Below are positions 24,901 to 35,009 of a stretch of 64,000 nucleotides of DNA, in pieces. The translations under genes were made by a program, and so were the position numbers. The notes under the pieces were generated by a model. It saw only the letters and a program-made list of their open reading frames with translations, did no database searches and was not told where the DNA came from. Every line of letters starts with the position of its first letter. Positions within the stretch are counted from its first letter, which is position 1. Origin of the DNA: Hypericum androsaemum (Eukaryota; Streptophyta; Magnoliopsida; Malpighiales; Hypericaceae); assembly GCA_963995505.1 (NCBI GenBank), contig OZ023186.1, positions 12,097,570 to 12,161,569 of the forward strand, given 5' to 3'.

Positions 24901-26007
24901 GCAAGGAAAAAGCAAGAAAAAGCAAGATAAGGAAAGAAAAGGCAAGAAAAGGCAAGAAAATGCAAGATAAGGCAAGAAAATGGAAGAAAAGGAAAGAAAT
25001 GGAAAGAAAATGAAAGATGAGGCAAGGCATGAAAAGGAAAGAAAAGGCAATAAAAAGGCAAGAAAAGGCAAGATAAGGAAAGAAAAGGCAAGAAAAGACA
25101 TGAAAAGTCAAGAAAAAGAAAGAAAAGGCAAAAAAGGCATAAAATGGCAAGATAGGGTAAGAAAATGCAAGATAAGGAACGAAAAGGCAAGAAAAGTCAA
25201 GAAAATGAAAGAAAAGGAAAAAAAAGAAAGATAAGGCAAGAAAAGGTAAGAAAAGGCAAGGAAACTGAATGAAAAGGCAAGAAAAGGTAAGAAAAGGCAA
25301 GATAAGGCAAGAAAAGGCAAGAAAAGAAAACACAAGGCAAGATAATCCAAGAAAAGGGAGGATAAGGCAAAAAAAGGAAAGAAAAGGCAAGGAAAAGGTA
25401 AGAAAAGGCAAGAAAAAGGCCAAATAAGGCAAGAAAATGCAAGGAAAAGGCAAGACAAGGCATGAGAAGAAATGAAAAGGCAAGATAAGGTAAGAAAAGG
25501 AAAGATAAGAAATGAAAAGGAAAGATAAGGCAAGATAAGGAATGAAAAGGCAAGAAAAGGCATGAAAATGCAAGAAATGGCAAGAAAAAGAAAGATAAGT
25601 CAAGAAAAGGCAAGATAAGGCAAGAAAAAGCAAGAAAAGGCAAGATAAGGCAAGATAAGGAAAGAAAAGGCAAGATAAGGCAAGAAAAGGTAAAGAAAAG
25701 GAAAGAAAAGGCAAAAAAAGGAAAGAAAAGCATGGAAAAGGCATAAAAAGGCAAGAAAAGGAAAGATAAGGCAAGAAAAGCAATGGAAAGGCAAGAAAAG
25801 GAAAGGAAAGGCAAGAACCAAGATAAGGCAAGAAAAGGAGAGATAAGAAAAGAAAAGGCATGGAAATGGCATGAAAAGGTAAGGAAAAGGCAAGAAAGGT
25901 AAGAAAAGGCAAGAACAGGCAAGAAAAGGGATGCAAAAAGGCAAGAAAAGGGATGAAAAGGCAAGAAAAGGCAATAAAATGTAAGGAAAAGGAATGAAGA
26001 GGTAAGA
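18914..26007 (+). repeat. Purine-rich decamer satellite array, block 2 (7.1 kb)
   Basis: This block continues the block-1 array beyond element B, with the same decamers and the same purine strand. To about 20.2 kb it follows the 1.93-kb higher-order repeat (landmark AGAACC at 19391). After that the order is scrambled: landmarks fall at 22126, 23387, 24548 and 25814, giving spacings of 2735, 1261, 1161 and 1266 bp. Units are more divergent there. This looks like an older, unhomogenised edge of the array. No gene is visible; minus-strand open frames are low-complexity artefacts. Confidence 0.96.
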
Positions 26008-26964
26008 TGATATGAATCTCCGCGGAAAAGATTCACAACTCGGACCGTTTGTTACTTTAGAATGGAACAGATCACAACTCACAAGAACTTACACGAACTA
26101 AGGCACGAATTTGTACCTCAACCCGCTGCAAGGGCTTCTGAACCTTGACCTAAGGTCGTATCACGCCACAAACGGGGATGGAATATCCGCTTGATAAGTG
26201 AAGGATAAATTCTGGCCAAGACGACTCACCAGCCTAAGCAAGAACAAACGAGTATCAAACTCTCAACTAGCCAATGCTAAGTATTTCCGAATTGTATGTG
26301 TACGTTTTATTGCTAGGAGTCCTCTTTATATAGGCTCCCAAAGTACCAAAATATTCCTAAACAAGCTAACTCCTTAAAAAGGAGTTCAAAGGCTGGCCAA
26401 AACTCTCTTTCCTATTCTAAGGAGATTCTGGCCGAATTATTCAACTAAAATAGGAAATAATCTAAACAAATAATATCTAATAGAATAACAATTAATTGCA
26501 CGTCCTAACAAGAAGATGCATGGCCTAAATAAGGAGTTCAAAGGCTGGCCAAAACTCTCTTTCCTATTCTAAGGAGATTCTGGCCGAATTATTCAACTAA
26601 AATAGGAAATAATCTAAACAAATAATATCTAATAGAATAACAATTAATTGCACGTCCTAACAAGAAGATGCATGGCCTAAATAGGTTGATTCTTGCTGAT
26701 TCTCCATGTGCGCATGCATCCAGAAGTTGGTGTGCATATTAAGCTTCCAAAATAGCCTCTATCACGTGCATGGGCTTTGCATGTGCCTCATGCACGTCCT
26801 TGCACTTGTACGCACCAACTTGAGCCCAAACTTCTTGCATTAGTCCATTGAAATCAGATTGCAACTTCCTAGCTCGTGCTCTTGTCATTGGCCCAATTGG
26901 AACTTGAACTTGCTGCGAGTCTACAAGCTTGATAGTAGGTGCGTCCTTAGGCTTGCTCACATCA
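26008..26964 (-). repeat. 3' LTR of element D (957 bp) with 152-bp tandem duplication
   Basis: The LTR runs from TGATATGAATC to GCTCACATCA as read on the + strand. A block of 152 bp is present twice in direct tandem (about 26379-26530 and 26531-26682), whereas the 5' LTR of the same element and the LTRs of E and F have one copy. On the minus strand it carries TATATAAA (26325-26332) and AATAAA (26306-26311). The end of gag-pol (26739-26964) lies in this LTR. Confidence 0.94.
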
Positions 26965-29900
26965 GTCCCCTCCTCTTGAAAAGGATTTGTCCTCAAATCA
27001 TCACCTACATCAAACGGACTCAAGTCAGCCACGTTAAACGAAGCACTTACATTATACTCACCCGGAAGGTCTAGCTTGTAGGCATTATCATTGATGCGTT
27101 CGATCACTTGGAATGGACCATCTCCCCGTGGTAGCAACTTTGAACGTCTTTGTACAGGAAAACGCTCCTTCCTCATATGTAGCCAAACCCAATCTCCCGG
27201 CTCAAAGACAACCTTGTGCCTTCCTTTGTTTGCTTGCCTTGCATAGTGCTCCGTGCGCTTCTCGATGTTCATTCTTGCTTTCTCATGTAACTGCTTGACA
27301 AATTCAGCTTTCTTCTTGCCATCTAAGTTAACTTGCTCACTCGAAGGTAGAGGTGATAAATCCAATGGAGTCAAAGGATTAAATCCATAAACAAGCTCAA
27401 ATGGTGAGAATTGAGTAGCAGAATGGACAGAACGATTATAAGCAAACTCAACATGAGGCAAACATTCTTCCCAAGTCTTAATGTTATGCTTAATGAGTGC
27501 TCTCAAAAGTGTAGACAAAGTCCTATTCACTACTTCAGTTTGACCATCAGTTTGAGGATGACAAGTAGTAGAAAACAACAACTTAGTACCTAACTTGCAC
27601 CACAAGGTCTTCCAAAAGTAACTTAGGAACTTAGCATCTCTATCAGAGATAATTGTCCTAGGCATGCCATGCAACCTAACAACCTCTCTAAAGAACAAAT
27701 CAGCAATGTTTGAAGCATCATCAGTCTTATGACATGGAATGAAATGTGCCATCTTAGAAAACCTATCCACTACCACAAAAATTGAATCTCTTCCACGCTT
27801 AGTCCTAGGTAGGCCTAACACAAAATCCATAGAGATATCAATCCAGGGCTCACTAGGTATAGGTAGTGGGGTGTACAAACCATGGGGTTTTACCTTTGAC
27901 TTGGCTTGCTTGCAAGTGATGCAACGACCACAAACTCTCTCAACGTCTCTCTTCATGTGTGGCCAAAAGAAATGATCTTGTAGCATTGCCAAGGTCTTTG
28001 CAATTCCAAAATGCCCCATTAAGCCACCTCCATGTGCCTCCTGAATTAGTAATTCTCGCATCGAACAATTAGGCACACAAAGTTTGTTTTCACGAAATAG
28101 GTAACCTTCATTACGAAAGAACTTACCAAATGCACTTCTTTCAGTTGATCTAAACAACTCGCCAAAATCAACATCATCAACATACATCTCCTTAATGTGT
28201 TCAAAGCCAAGTAGTTTAGCATCAAGAGTTGAGATCAAGGCGTACCTTCGTGATAGTGCATCAGCCACTACATTTTCCTTACCTTGCTTGTAGCGAATGA
28301 CATAAGGAAATGTCTCAATGAATTCCACCCATCGTGCATGCCTCTTGTTCAGCTTGTGTTGCCCCTTTAAGTGCTTGAGTGACTCATGATCAGTGTGAAT
28401 CACGAACTCCTTGGGCCACAAATAATGCTGCCATGTCTCCAATGCTCGAACTAGTGCGTACAACTCCTTGTCATAGGTCGGGTAATTCAAGGTTGCACCA
28501 CTTAGTTTCTCACTAAAGTATGCAATAGGTCTTCCATCTTGCATAAGGACAGCTCCAATTCCTACACCAGAAGCATCACACTCTATTTCAAAAGTCTTAG
28601 AGAAATTAGGTAAAGCTAACAAGGGTGCATTAGTCAACTTCCCTTTCAGTAGTTGGAAAGCCTTCTCTTGAGCTTCTCCCCAAGTAAAGCCCACGTTCTT
28701 CTTGATGACTTCAGTTATGGGTGCGGCTATGCTACTAAAGTCCTTCACAAATCTCCTATAAAAACTAGCTAGTCCATGAAAGCTCCTAACATTAGCAACA
28801 CTTGTAGGGCTTGGCCATTCACGGATAGCTCGGATCTTTTCTTCATCAACCTGTATTCCGTTAGCTCCAACAACAAAACCCAAGAATACAAGCTTATCCG
28901 TACAAAAGGTGCACTTCTTCAAGTTAGCAAACAATTGTTCTTCTCTAAGTGCATCTAAGACAGATTTCAAATGTTCTAGATGATCCCCCACGTTCTTGCT
29001 ATAGATGAGTATATCATCAAAGTAAACAACTACAAATTTACCAATGAATGGACGTAGAACATGATTCATGAGTCGCATAAACGTGCTAGGTGCGTTGGAC
29101 AAACCAAATGGCATGACCATCCACTCATACAACCCATACTTAGTTTTAAAAGCAGTCTTCCACTCATCTCCTTCTTTCATCCTAATTTGATGATAACCAC
29201 TCTTCAAATCAATCTTAGAAAACATGCAAGAACCATGCAACTCATCTAACATGTCATCTAAACGAGGGATAGGGTGACGATATTTTACCGTTATGTTGTT
29301 GACTGCTCGGCAATCAACACACATTCTCCATGTTTTATCCTTCTTGGGCACAAGTAGGACTGGAACAGCACATGGACTCATGCTCTCTCTTACGTACCCT
29401 TTCTCCAACAGCTCGTTGACTTGCTTCTCAAGCTCCTTTGTCTCTTCAGGATTGCTTCTATATGCGGGACGGTTAGGTATGGTAGCTCCCGGGACAAAGT
29501 CTATTTGATGTTCAATCCCACGAATAGGTGGCAAACCAGGTGGTAGCTCGTCGGGAAAGACATCCTTGTAATCCTGCAAAAGAGACACAACCGTACTAGG
29601 TACATGTGGTTCAAGCTCGTTAGTGTTTAAAAGTGCCTCCCTATACCGAAGTAAGATCATAGGCTTCTTTGTAAAGCACGCTTGCTTAATATCACTTGTT
29701 CCCACATAGTAACTCTTTTTCCAACTCTCGTTTTTTCTCTCTTTGGCCGTTTTAATTTCTGTTTTTCCGGCTTCTTTTGTTTTCTCAATCTTTTCCTCTC
29801 CATTGGCCGTTTTTCTTATCTTTTTTTCGGCTTCTTCTCTCCTCTCATTCTTTTTCTTCTTGTCACGCTCTCTTTGCTCATCACTTTCTTTTTGCAACTG

Positions 29901-31526
29901 ACGTTGATCTTCACAAACTTGTGATGGTGACAAGGGTGCCAAGGTGATTACTCTCTTCTTAAGTATAAATGAATACTTGTTGGTGTAGCCATCATGATGC
30001 ACTTTCCTATCAAACTGCCACGGCCTTCCTAACAATAGGTGACCAGCTTGCATTGGTACAACATCACACAACACTTCATCCTCATAGTTGCCAATGCGGA
30101 ATACTACCAATACTTGCTTCATCACTCGTACTTCTCCACTATCATTCAGCCATTGTAGTTTGTAAGGCTTAGGGTGTTTTCCCGTGAGTAACCCTAACTT
30201 CTCCACCATAGTAGTGCTTGCAACATTAGCACAACTTCCTCCATCTATGATGACACTACACACCTTGTCTTTGACATAGCACCTTGTGTGAAAAATATTT
30301 TCTCTTTGAGCCACATCATTTTCTTCTTTTACTTGCACATTCAATGCTCTTCTAGACACAAGAGTAAGCCTCTCAGCAGCTTGGTACTCTTCCTCGGATA
30401 CGTCCTCCAAAGAAGGCATGCTTTCATGCTCCGAATCCTCTTCTTCAGTTTCAATCTCTCCACTCTCCTTGATCACCATTGCTTGCTTGTTAGGGCATTG
30501 ACTTGAGATGTGCCCTCTTCCTTGACACTTAAAGCACTTGATGTCACGGTTCCTAGCTGGAGTGACTTCCACTTTCCTTTGAGAATTAGCTTGAGAACTC
30601 TCGGATTTATGCTCTACTTTGGCTGCTTGTGGCTTGTCAAACTTCTTTTGGTAGTTTGGCTTCCAAGTAGAATTCGATGTAGCTTTTGTTCTCCCCTCTC
30701 CTCTCTTGAGTTGCTTCTCAATTTTCGTTGCCATATGCACCATGTCCTCCAACTCCACATAGTGTTGCAACTCAACTTTGTCTTGAATTTCAGGATTGAG
30801 TCCATTCAAGAACCTTGCCATTGTAACTTCTCTATCTTCATCTATATCAGCTCTTATCATGGCCATCTCCATCTGTTTGAAATACTCCTCCACACTCAAA
30901 CTTCCTTGCCTCATTCCTTGTAACTTCTTATACAGCTCTCTATAGTAATGACTTGGAACAAATCTCTTCCTCATCACCACTTTCATGTCTTCCCAAGTAG
31001 CTATAGGGCGTTCTCTATTTCTCCTCCTGCTAGTCACAAGTTGATCCCACCAAGTTATAGCATAATCAGTGAATTCGGTGATGGCAAGTTTTACCTTCTT
31101 TTCTTCGGAGCTATTGTGGCAATCAAACACGAACTCAATCTTCTTCTCCCACTCTAAGTACGCCTCCGGGTCAGAACGACCAGCAAAGGAAGGTATCTTC
31201 AGTTTGATACTCCCTATGTTGTCGTCTCTCTTTGGCCTTGCCTCCCTAGGTGGACGGTTTGTTCTTGCTCTCCTAAGACTCCTTGTAGAGCCTACGCCTT
31301 CTTCCGACTCAGAATCAGCTCCGCTCGATTCTCCAATAGGTACTCCTCTCCTACGCCTTTGGAGTTCGCCTCGCGTTTGGGGGTTGTCACGAGAATTCTC
31401 CACGGCATCCACGCGTAGTTGCAAAGGCTCCATCTGAGCTTGCACCATCCGCTCGAGCTTCCCGGCCAAGGCATCCACTAATAACTTAAGGTCTATGCTT
31501 CCCATAGTTTGACCTTCATGCGACAT
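26739..31526 (-). CDS. Gag-pol polyprotein of element D, intact (1595 aa)
   Basis: Single uninterrupted frame. Approximate residues: Gag capsid-like region 120-275; zinc knuckle 331-344 ([14 protein letters not shown]); aspartic protease around DGGS at 428-431; RT 715-890 with YFDD at 835-838; RNase H 975-1095 with acidic residues at D984, D1046 and D1089; integrase HHCC finger 1165-1205; DD35E core D1234, D1295, E1331; GPF motif 1469-1472. No chromodomain follows. The frame runs through the polypurine tract (about residue 1520) into the 3' LTR and ends with [15 protein letters not shown] (1543-1557) plus about 40 more residues. This resembles the terminal CR motif of CRM-clade chromoviruses as I recall it. 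The start is the ATG at 31526, seven bases after a TTTTTCTTGTAG splice-acceptor-like sequence. A lysine/glutamate-rich linker (545-605) separates protease and RT. All catalytic residues appear present, so this copy could be active. Confidence 0.96.
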   Translation of the reverse strand: MSHEGQTMGSIDLKLLVDALAGKLERMVQAQMEPLQLRVDAVENSRDNPQTRGELQRRRRGVPIGESSGADSESEEGVGSTRSLRRARTNRPPREARPKRDDNIGSIKLKIPSFAGRSDPEAYLEWEKKIEFVFDCHNSSEEKKVKLAITEFTDYAITWWDQLVTSRRRNRERPIATWEDMKVVMRKRFVPSHYYRELYKKLQGMRQGSLSVEEYFKQMEMAMIRADIDEDREVTMARFLNGLNPEIQDKVELQHYVELEDMVHMATKIEKQLKRGEGRTKATSNSTWKPNYQKKFDKPQAAKVEHKSESSQANSQRKVEVTPARNRDIKCFKCQGRGHISSQCPNKQAMVIKESGEIETEEEDSEHESMPSLEDVSEEEYQAAERLTLVSRRALNVQVKEENDVAQRENIFHTRCYVKDKVCSVIIDGGSCANVASTTMVEKLGLLTGKHPKPYKLQWLNDSGEVRVMKQVLVVFRIGNYEDEVLCDVVPMQAGHLLLGRPWQFDRKVHHDGYTNKYSFILKKRVITLAPLSPSQVCEDQRQLQKESDEQRERDKKKKNERREEAEKKIRKTANGEEKIEKTKEAGKTEIKTAKERKNESWKKSYYVGTSDIKQACFTKKPMILLRYREALLNTNELEPHVPSTVVSLLQDYKDVFPDELPPGLPPIRGIEHQIDFVPGATIPNRPAYRSNPEETKELEKQVNELLEKGYVRESMSPCAVPVLLVPKKDKTWRMCVDCRAVNNITVKYRHPIPRLDDMLDELHGSCMFSKIDLKSGYHQIRMKEGDEWKTAFKTKYGLYEWMVMPFGLSNAPSTFMRLMNHVLRPFIGKFVVVYFDDILIYSKNVGDHLEHLKSVLDALREEQLFANLKKCTFCTDKLVFLGFVVGANGIQVDEEKIRAIREWPSPTSVANVRSFHGLASFYRRFVKDFSSIAAPITEVIKKNVGFTWGEAQEKAFQLLKGKLTNAPLLALPNFSKTFEIECDASGVGIGAVLMQDGRPIAYFSEKLSGATLNYPTYDKELYALVRALETWQHYLWPKEFVIHTDHESLKHLKGQHKLNKRHARWVEFIETFPYVIRYKQGKENVVADALSRRYALISTLDAKLLGFEHIKEMYVDDVDFGELFRSTERSAFGKFFRNEGYLFRENKLCVPNCSMRELLIQEAHGGGLMGHFGIAKTLAMLQDHFFWPHMKRDVERVCGRCITCKQAKSKVKPHGLYTPLPIPSEPWIDISMDFVLGLPRTKRGRDSIFVVVDRFSKMAHFIPCHKTDDASNIADLFFREVVRLHGMPRTIISDRDAKFLSYFWKTLWCKLGTKLLFSTTCHPQTDGQTEVVNRTLSTLLRALIKHNIKTWEECLPHVEFAYNRSVHSATQFSPFELVYGFNPLTPLDLSPLPSSEQVNLDGKKKAEFVKQLHEKARMNIEKRTEHYARQANKGRHKVVFEPGDWVWLHMRKERFPVQRRSKLLPRGDGPFQVIERINDNAYKLDLPGEYNVSASFNVADLSPFDVGDDLRTNPFQEEGTDVSKPKDAPTIKLVDSQQVQVPIGPMTRARARKLQSDFNGLMQEVWAQVGAYKCKDVHEAHAKPMHVIEAILEA
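26965..26999 (-). promoter_or_regulatory. Polypurine tract and pre-PPT hairpin of element D
   Basis: On the minus strand, the hairpin GATTTG-AGGA-CAAATC (26999-26984) is followed by the polypurine tract AAGAGGAGGGGAC (26977-26965), directly abutting the 3' LTR. Both are inside the gag-pol coding frame. Confidence 0.75.
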
Positions 31527-31985
31527 GTTTGCTACAAGAAAAATTGGTTAGTAAAAAAAATTATGGCCTCACAAGCTCACTCCCTTACGTGTATACTCTC
31601 AATGTAGGGTGCACTCAAGTTCACTCGTGTTTGCACTCAAATATTTGGCTTTTCTCTCTAAGGTACTCGCACACTCTTGCCTTTTTCCTCTCGTGATACT
31701 TGTATGTTCTTACTAAGGCTAGAACGGCCTTGCTTGAGCTCCACGCTTTAACAAACAGAATGTTAAAGTTCCTCTTTGGTCTTTCTTTTAGTCTTGCTCG
31801 TCCCCTTTCTTGATCAGCTGTTGCGCCTCCTTAGTTTGCTAGCTTCCCTCGGATTTGCTTCCTCTTTAGCTTGAGACTTCCAATTTAGCTTGCTTCCTCT
31901 TTAGCTTGAGACTTCCAATTTAGCTTGCTTCCTCTTTAGCTTGCGGCTTCCTTTTTTTCTTTTTCTTTTCTTTCCTTTTTTTTTC

Positions 31986-32017
<32 letters not shown>

Positions 32018-32195
32018 CTTTTCTTTTCTTTCTTTTCTTGCTTCACTCGTTTGTTTTCCTCTCTTTTCTCTCAAACAGCGAGGAGAGAAAACGAACCAAC
32101 AAGAACAAAAAAATAACAAGCAACAAAACGAACCAACAAGAACAAAAATAACAAGGATAATGAACTAAAGTAACAAGCTAAGCTCTGATACCAAC
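31527..32195 (-). other. Leader of element D with primer site, purine tract, minisatellite and possible intron
   Basis: The primer site TGGTATCAGAGC is at 32193-32182 (minus strand). Next comes a tract of almost pure A/G on the sense strand (about 32040-31950). A 35-bp direct repeat follows, with units starting at 31927, 31892 and 31857 (+ coordinates). A possible donor (A|GTAAGA, GT at 31713-31712) and acceptor (TTTTTCTTGTAG, ending 31532) would remove about 182 nt just before the gag ATG; splicing is inference only. Confidence 0.7.
32182..32193 (-). promoter_or_regulatory. Primer binding site of element D (tRNA-iMet)
   Basis: The complement reads TGGTATCAGAGC two bases from the 5' LTR. The identical motif is at 45022-45033 in E and 55031-55042 in F. 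Confidence 0.9.
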
Positions 32196-33000
32196 TGATA
32201 TGAATCTCCGCGGAAAAGATTCACAACTCGGACCGTTTGTTACTTTAGAATGGAACAGATCACAACTCACAAGAACTTACACGAACTAAGGCACGAATTT
32301 GTACCTCAACCCGCTGCAAGGGCTTCTGAACCTTGACCTAAGGTCGTATCACGCCACAAACGGGGATGGAATATCCGCTTGATAAGTGAAGGATAAATTC
32401 TGGCCAAGACGACTCACCAGCCTAAGCAAGAACAAACGAGTATCAAACTCTCAACTAGCCAATGCTAAGTATTTCCGAATTGTATGTGTACGTTTTATTG
32501 CTAGGAGTCCTCTTTATATAGGCTCCCAAAGTACCAAAATATTCCTAAACAAGCTAACTCCTTAAAAAGGAGTTCAAAGGCTGGCCAAAACTCTCTTTCC
32601 TATTCTAAGGAGATTCTGGCCGAATTATTCAACTAAAATAGGAAATAATCTAAACAAATAATATCTAATAGAATAACAATTAATTGCACGTCCTAACAAG
32701 AAGATGCATGGCCTAAATAGGTTGATTCTTGCTGATTCTCCATGTGCGCATGCATCCAGAAGCTGGTGTGCATATTAAGCTTCCAAAATAGCCTCTATCA
32801 CGTGCATGGGCTTTGCATGTGCCTCATGCACGTCCTTGCACTTGTACGCACCAACTTGAGCCCAAACTTCTTGCATTAGTCCATTGAAATCAGATTGCAA
32901 CTTCCTAGCTCGTGCTCTTGTCATTGGCCCAATTGGAACTTGAACTTGCTGCGAGTCTACAAGCTTGATAGTAGGTGCGTCCTTAGGCTTGCTCACATCA
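32196..33000 (-). repeat. 5' LTR of element D (805 bp)
   Basis: The LTR has TG...CA ends and is flanked by TAAGA at 33001. The minus-strand TATA box TATATAAA is at 32520-32513 and AATAAA at 32499-32494. The stretch 32775-33000 repeats the C-terminal coding part of gag-pol, as expected for an LTR that overlaps the ORF. Confidence 0.94.
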
Positions 33001-33133
33001 TAAGATAAGGCAAGATAAGGCAAGAAAAGGCAAGGAAAGACAAGAAAAGGAAAGATAATGCAAAAAAATGCAAGGAAAGGCAAGAAAAGGGATGAAAAGG
33101 CAAGAAAGGTGATGAAAAGGGAAGGAAAAGGAT
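33001..33133 (+). repeat. Purine-rich decamer satellite, block 3 (133 bp)
   Basis: This short stretch of the same satellite lies between element D and element C. It starts with the target duplication TAAGA of D and ends AGGAT before the LTR of C. Purines are again on the + strand. Confidence 0.9.
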
Positions 33134-33924
33134 TGATACAAACCCCGCCAACAATGCGCGAGACTCGTCCAAGAAGCGTTGCAATTCCAGATCATTCTAG
33201 ATCAGTTCGTGATGGAGATCTCGACCTGATGCTCACAACCAAACAAGAACCTTGGTATTTCGACCGTGACCCGCTGCTTGAGTTGAAACAAAGAACCTTG
33301 ATATGTTGAAGATGCCACAAACGGTGATGAAGATCCGCTTGATAAGTCGATGGTGAACTCAACGGAATCCCTCCGTTGTGTTCGAACAGTTTCGAAGAAC
33401 CAAGAGAGCAAAGCCCACGTTTTTTAATCAATAATGGTCTCCTTTTCTCATTGTATAAGCCTCTATAACTAGGCTCAATATTACAAAGAGATTCCAAATC
33501 AAACAACTCCTAAAAATCTGGCTGGAAAGGGAAACTAAAAAGGAAACAAATCTCTGCCTTTTAGGAAGGCTACAAACGTGACAAACAAGCTAAATAAGCC
33601 AAGAGTTGTTGGAATATAACTTCCTAATCAAAACTAATGGCTGAAATAAACTTCCTAAATAGAATGCCCAAATCAGAGAGAATAAATCTTCAAGATCTTT
33701 GCTGCTGAAAGGACCTTCTAGAACTTGTATTAAGGTCATAAACTCAGCTGAATTTTGTGGCTATTGGTCCATGGACTTTAATAAATTTGCTTGGGCCCAA
33801 CTCTCTGATGTAAGCTTGGAAATTAGCCCATTAAGTTGTGACTTGAAGCGATTTGTCCGTGCTCTCTCACTTGGTCAGATTGGCACTTGAAATCATCATA
33901 TGAGTGCTTCTCATATTCATATCA
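33134..33924 (-). repeat. 3' LTR of element C (791 bp)
   Basis: The LTR begins TGATACAAACC and ends CATATCA on the + strand, with the complement of a polypurine tract (TTCCCCTCCTCTT, 33925-33937) immediately following. The left flank is AGGAT; the matching right-hand duplication has been lost with the 5' end. Confidence 0.82.
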
Positions 33925-34849
33925 TTCCCCTCCTCTTGAATGGGATTTGTCCTCAAATCCTCGCATATGGCATGCTGCCACAAATTAACAACCATGCTGG
34001 AACAAGGTTGAGTCTTCGAACGGCGTGGTTGCACTTGATACCTTCCTCTCCAACAAAATAGATACTTCGAACATAAATAATCTGATATCATCTCCAAATC
34101 AAAAGTTAAAGACTCTCTTTTTCGAATAAGCCTTTCACCAATCTTCAAAGCTTTCCACAAGTTGATCAATGCTGATCCTCCAACATATTCAAACTTGTCA
34201 ACTCCCAAGAAGTCTATATGCTCAACATATTCAACATGAAAATCTGGATATATGTAAGATATGGGCTGAACCTCTTCCTTCTCAATCACAACAACAAATT
34301 CTTCATGATCACCATCAATTGGAGTTATACACTTCTTCATGTGAACAACATTATTTTCCACAGATGATTCATCAAATAAATCCCTTAAGTAAAGTAGTGA
34401 CATTGTATGCTCATCAAAGCAATCTCCATCAAATAAGTCAATAGAATATACACCAAACTCCTCCCATGTCAAAGCCTCTTCAAGAACTTTAAAAGAAGAA
34501 GCTTTCATATCAACTTCAGAACCACATACCTTATTCTCAATGTCGTACTTAGTGTGAATGATCTTCTCACGTTGCACTTCACAACCTTCTCTTGCATGCA
34601 AGTCAATTTTCCTTGCCAATGACATAAGTTTCTCCCAGCTATTTTCATCATCCCATGCTGTAACTCGATGAGTGCTATCACCTCTCACCCCAATCTTCCT
34701 TTGTTGAGCTCTTGTATCCTTGAATACTTTAGGAACAACGTCTACCCGCTTCGAAAGGTTACTCTCTATACGGTCTATCCGTCAAACTTTTGTGGATCAG
34801 CCAATGACTCATCACCTTCAAAGTTTCTTCTTGAGTAATCGTAGGACAT
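33867..34849 (-). pseudogene. Homologue of the element B ORF, N-terminal region broken
   Basis: The long open part (33867-34688, 273 codons) aligns with residues from about 80 to the end of the element B protein. The motifs REKIIHTKYDIENKVC, LTWEEFG.YSIDLFDG, HIDFLGVDKF.YVGGS, LCSKYLFCW.GRYQVQPRRSK and DLRTNP.QEEGNDM are all recognisable. The equivalent ATG is at 34849 (MSYDYSRR..., compare MSYNYSRR in B), but a stop follows after about 24 codons and sequence matching B residues 25-60 is largely deleted. Function is unknown. Conservation of this protein between two diverged elements is the reason to take it seriously as a product. Confidence 0.8.
33925..33960 (-). promoter_or_regulatory. Pre-PPT hairpin and polypurine tract of element C
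   Basis: GGATTTG-AGGA-CAAATCC (minus strand, 33960-33943) is the same perfect seven-pair hairpin as in element B. It precedes the polypurine tract AAGAGGAGGGGAA (33937-33925). Confidence 0.75.
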
Positions 34850-35009
34850 GTTCTTGCACATTCTCTTTTTTTTTTCTTTCCACTTTTTTTTCAAACTTTT
34901 TTTTCAGCCTCCTTTCTTCCTTTGTAGGCTGCCTTCTTTTCTTTCTTTCTTTTTTCCGGATTTTTCTCTCTTTTTTTTGATTTTTTTTCTTTCTCCAACT
35001 CAGAATACA

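Larger units (their letters stand above)
26003..33005 (-). mobile_element. Element D: complete autonomous Ty3/gypsy retrotransposon (26008-33000) with TAAGA target duplication
   Basis: The element spans 26008-33000 on the minus strand between perfect TAAGA duplications (26003-26007, 33001-33005). The 5' LTR is 32196-33000 (805 bp) and the 3' LTR is 26008-26964 (957 bp, longer because of an internal duplication). The primer site is at 32182-32193, the polypurine tract at 26965-26977, and one intact gag-pol frame lies between. Apart from the duplication the LTRs are nearly identical; I noticed one substitution (26726 versus 32762). Satellite near 23556 and 37537 preserves the left flank (GGAATGAAGAGGTAAGA) without an insertion, so related empty sites exist. 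Confidence 0.96.

Noticed and set aside
4812..26082. Very long minus-strand open frames (up to 1063 codons) rich in Phe, Leu, Ser and Pro
   Set aside because: They follow from the near absence of T on the + strand, which removes TTA, CTA and TCA. All three minus frames give the same kind of text with a period of ten residues, and there is no start context, domain or codon bias. They are translated satellite.
26739..27100. Chromodomain at the integrase C-terminus
   Set aside because: After the GPF motif the sequence goes through [20 protein letters not shown] to the [10 protein letters not shown] tail. No chromodomain aromatic pattern is visible.
26859..31437. Many + strand open frames of 60-140 codons opposite D, E and F gag-pol
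   Set aside because: They recur identically in each element copy, lie opposite conserved coding sequence and show no independent signals. They are shadows of gag-pol.
33202..33506. Small minus-strand frames in the LTR of element C
   Set aside because: They lie wholly in LTR sequence, include the repeated tail of no known protein and have no homologous frame of conserved length beyond LTR similarity with B.
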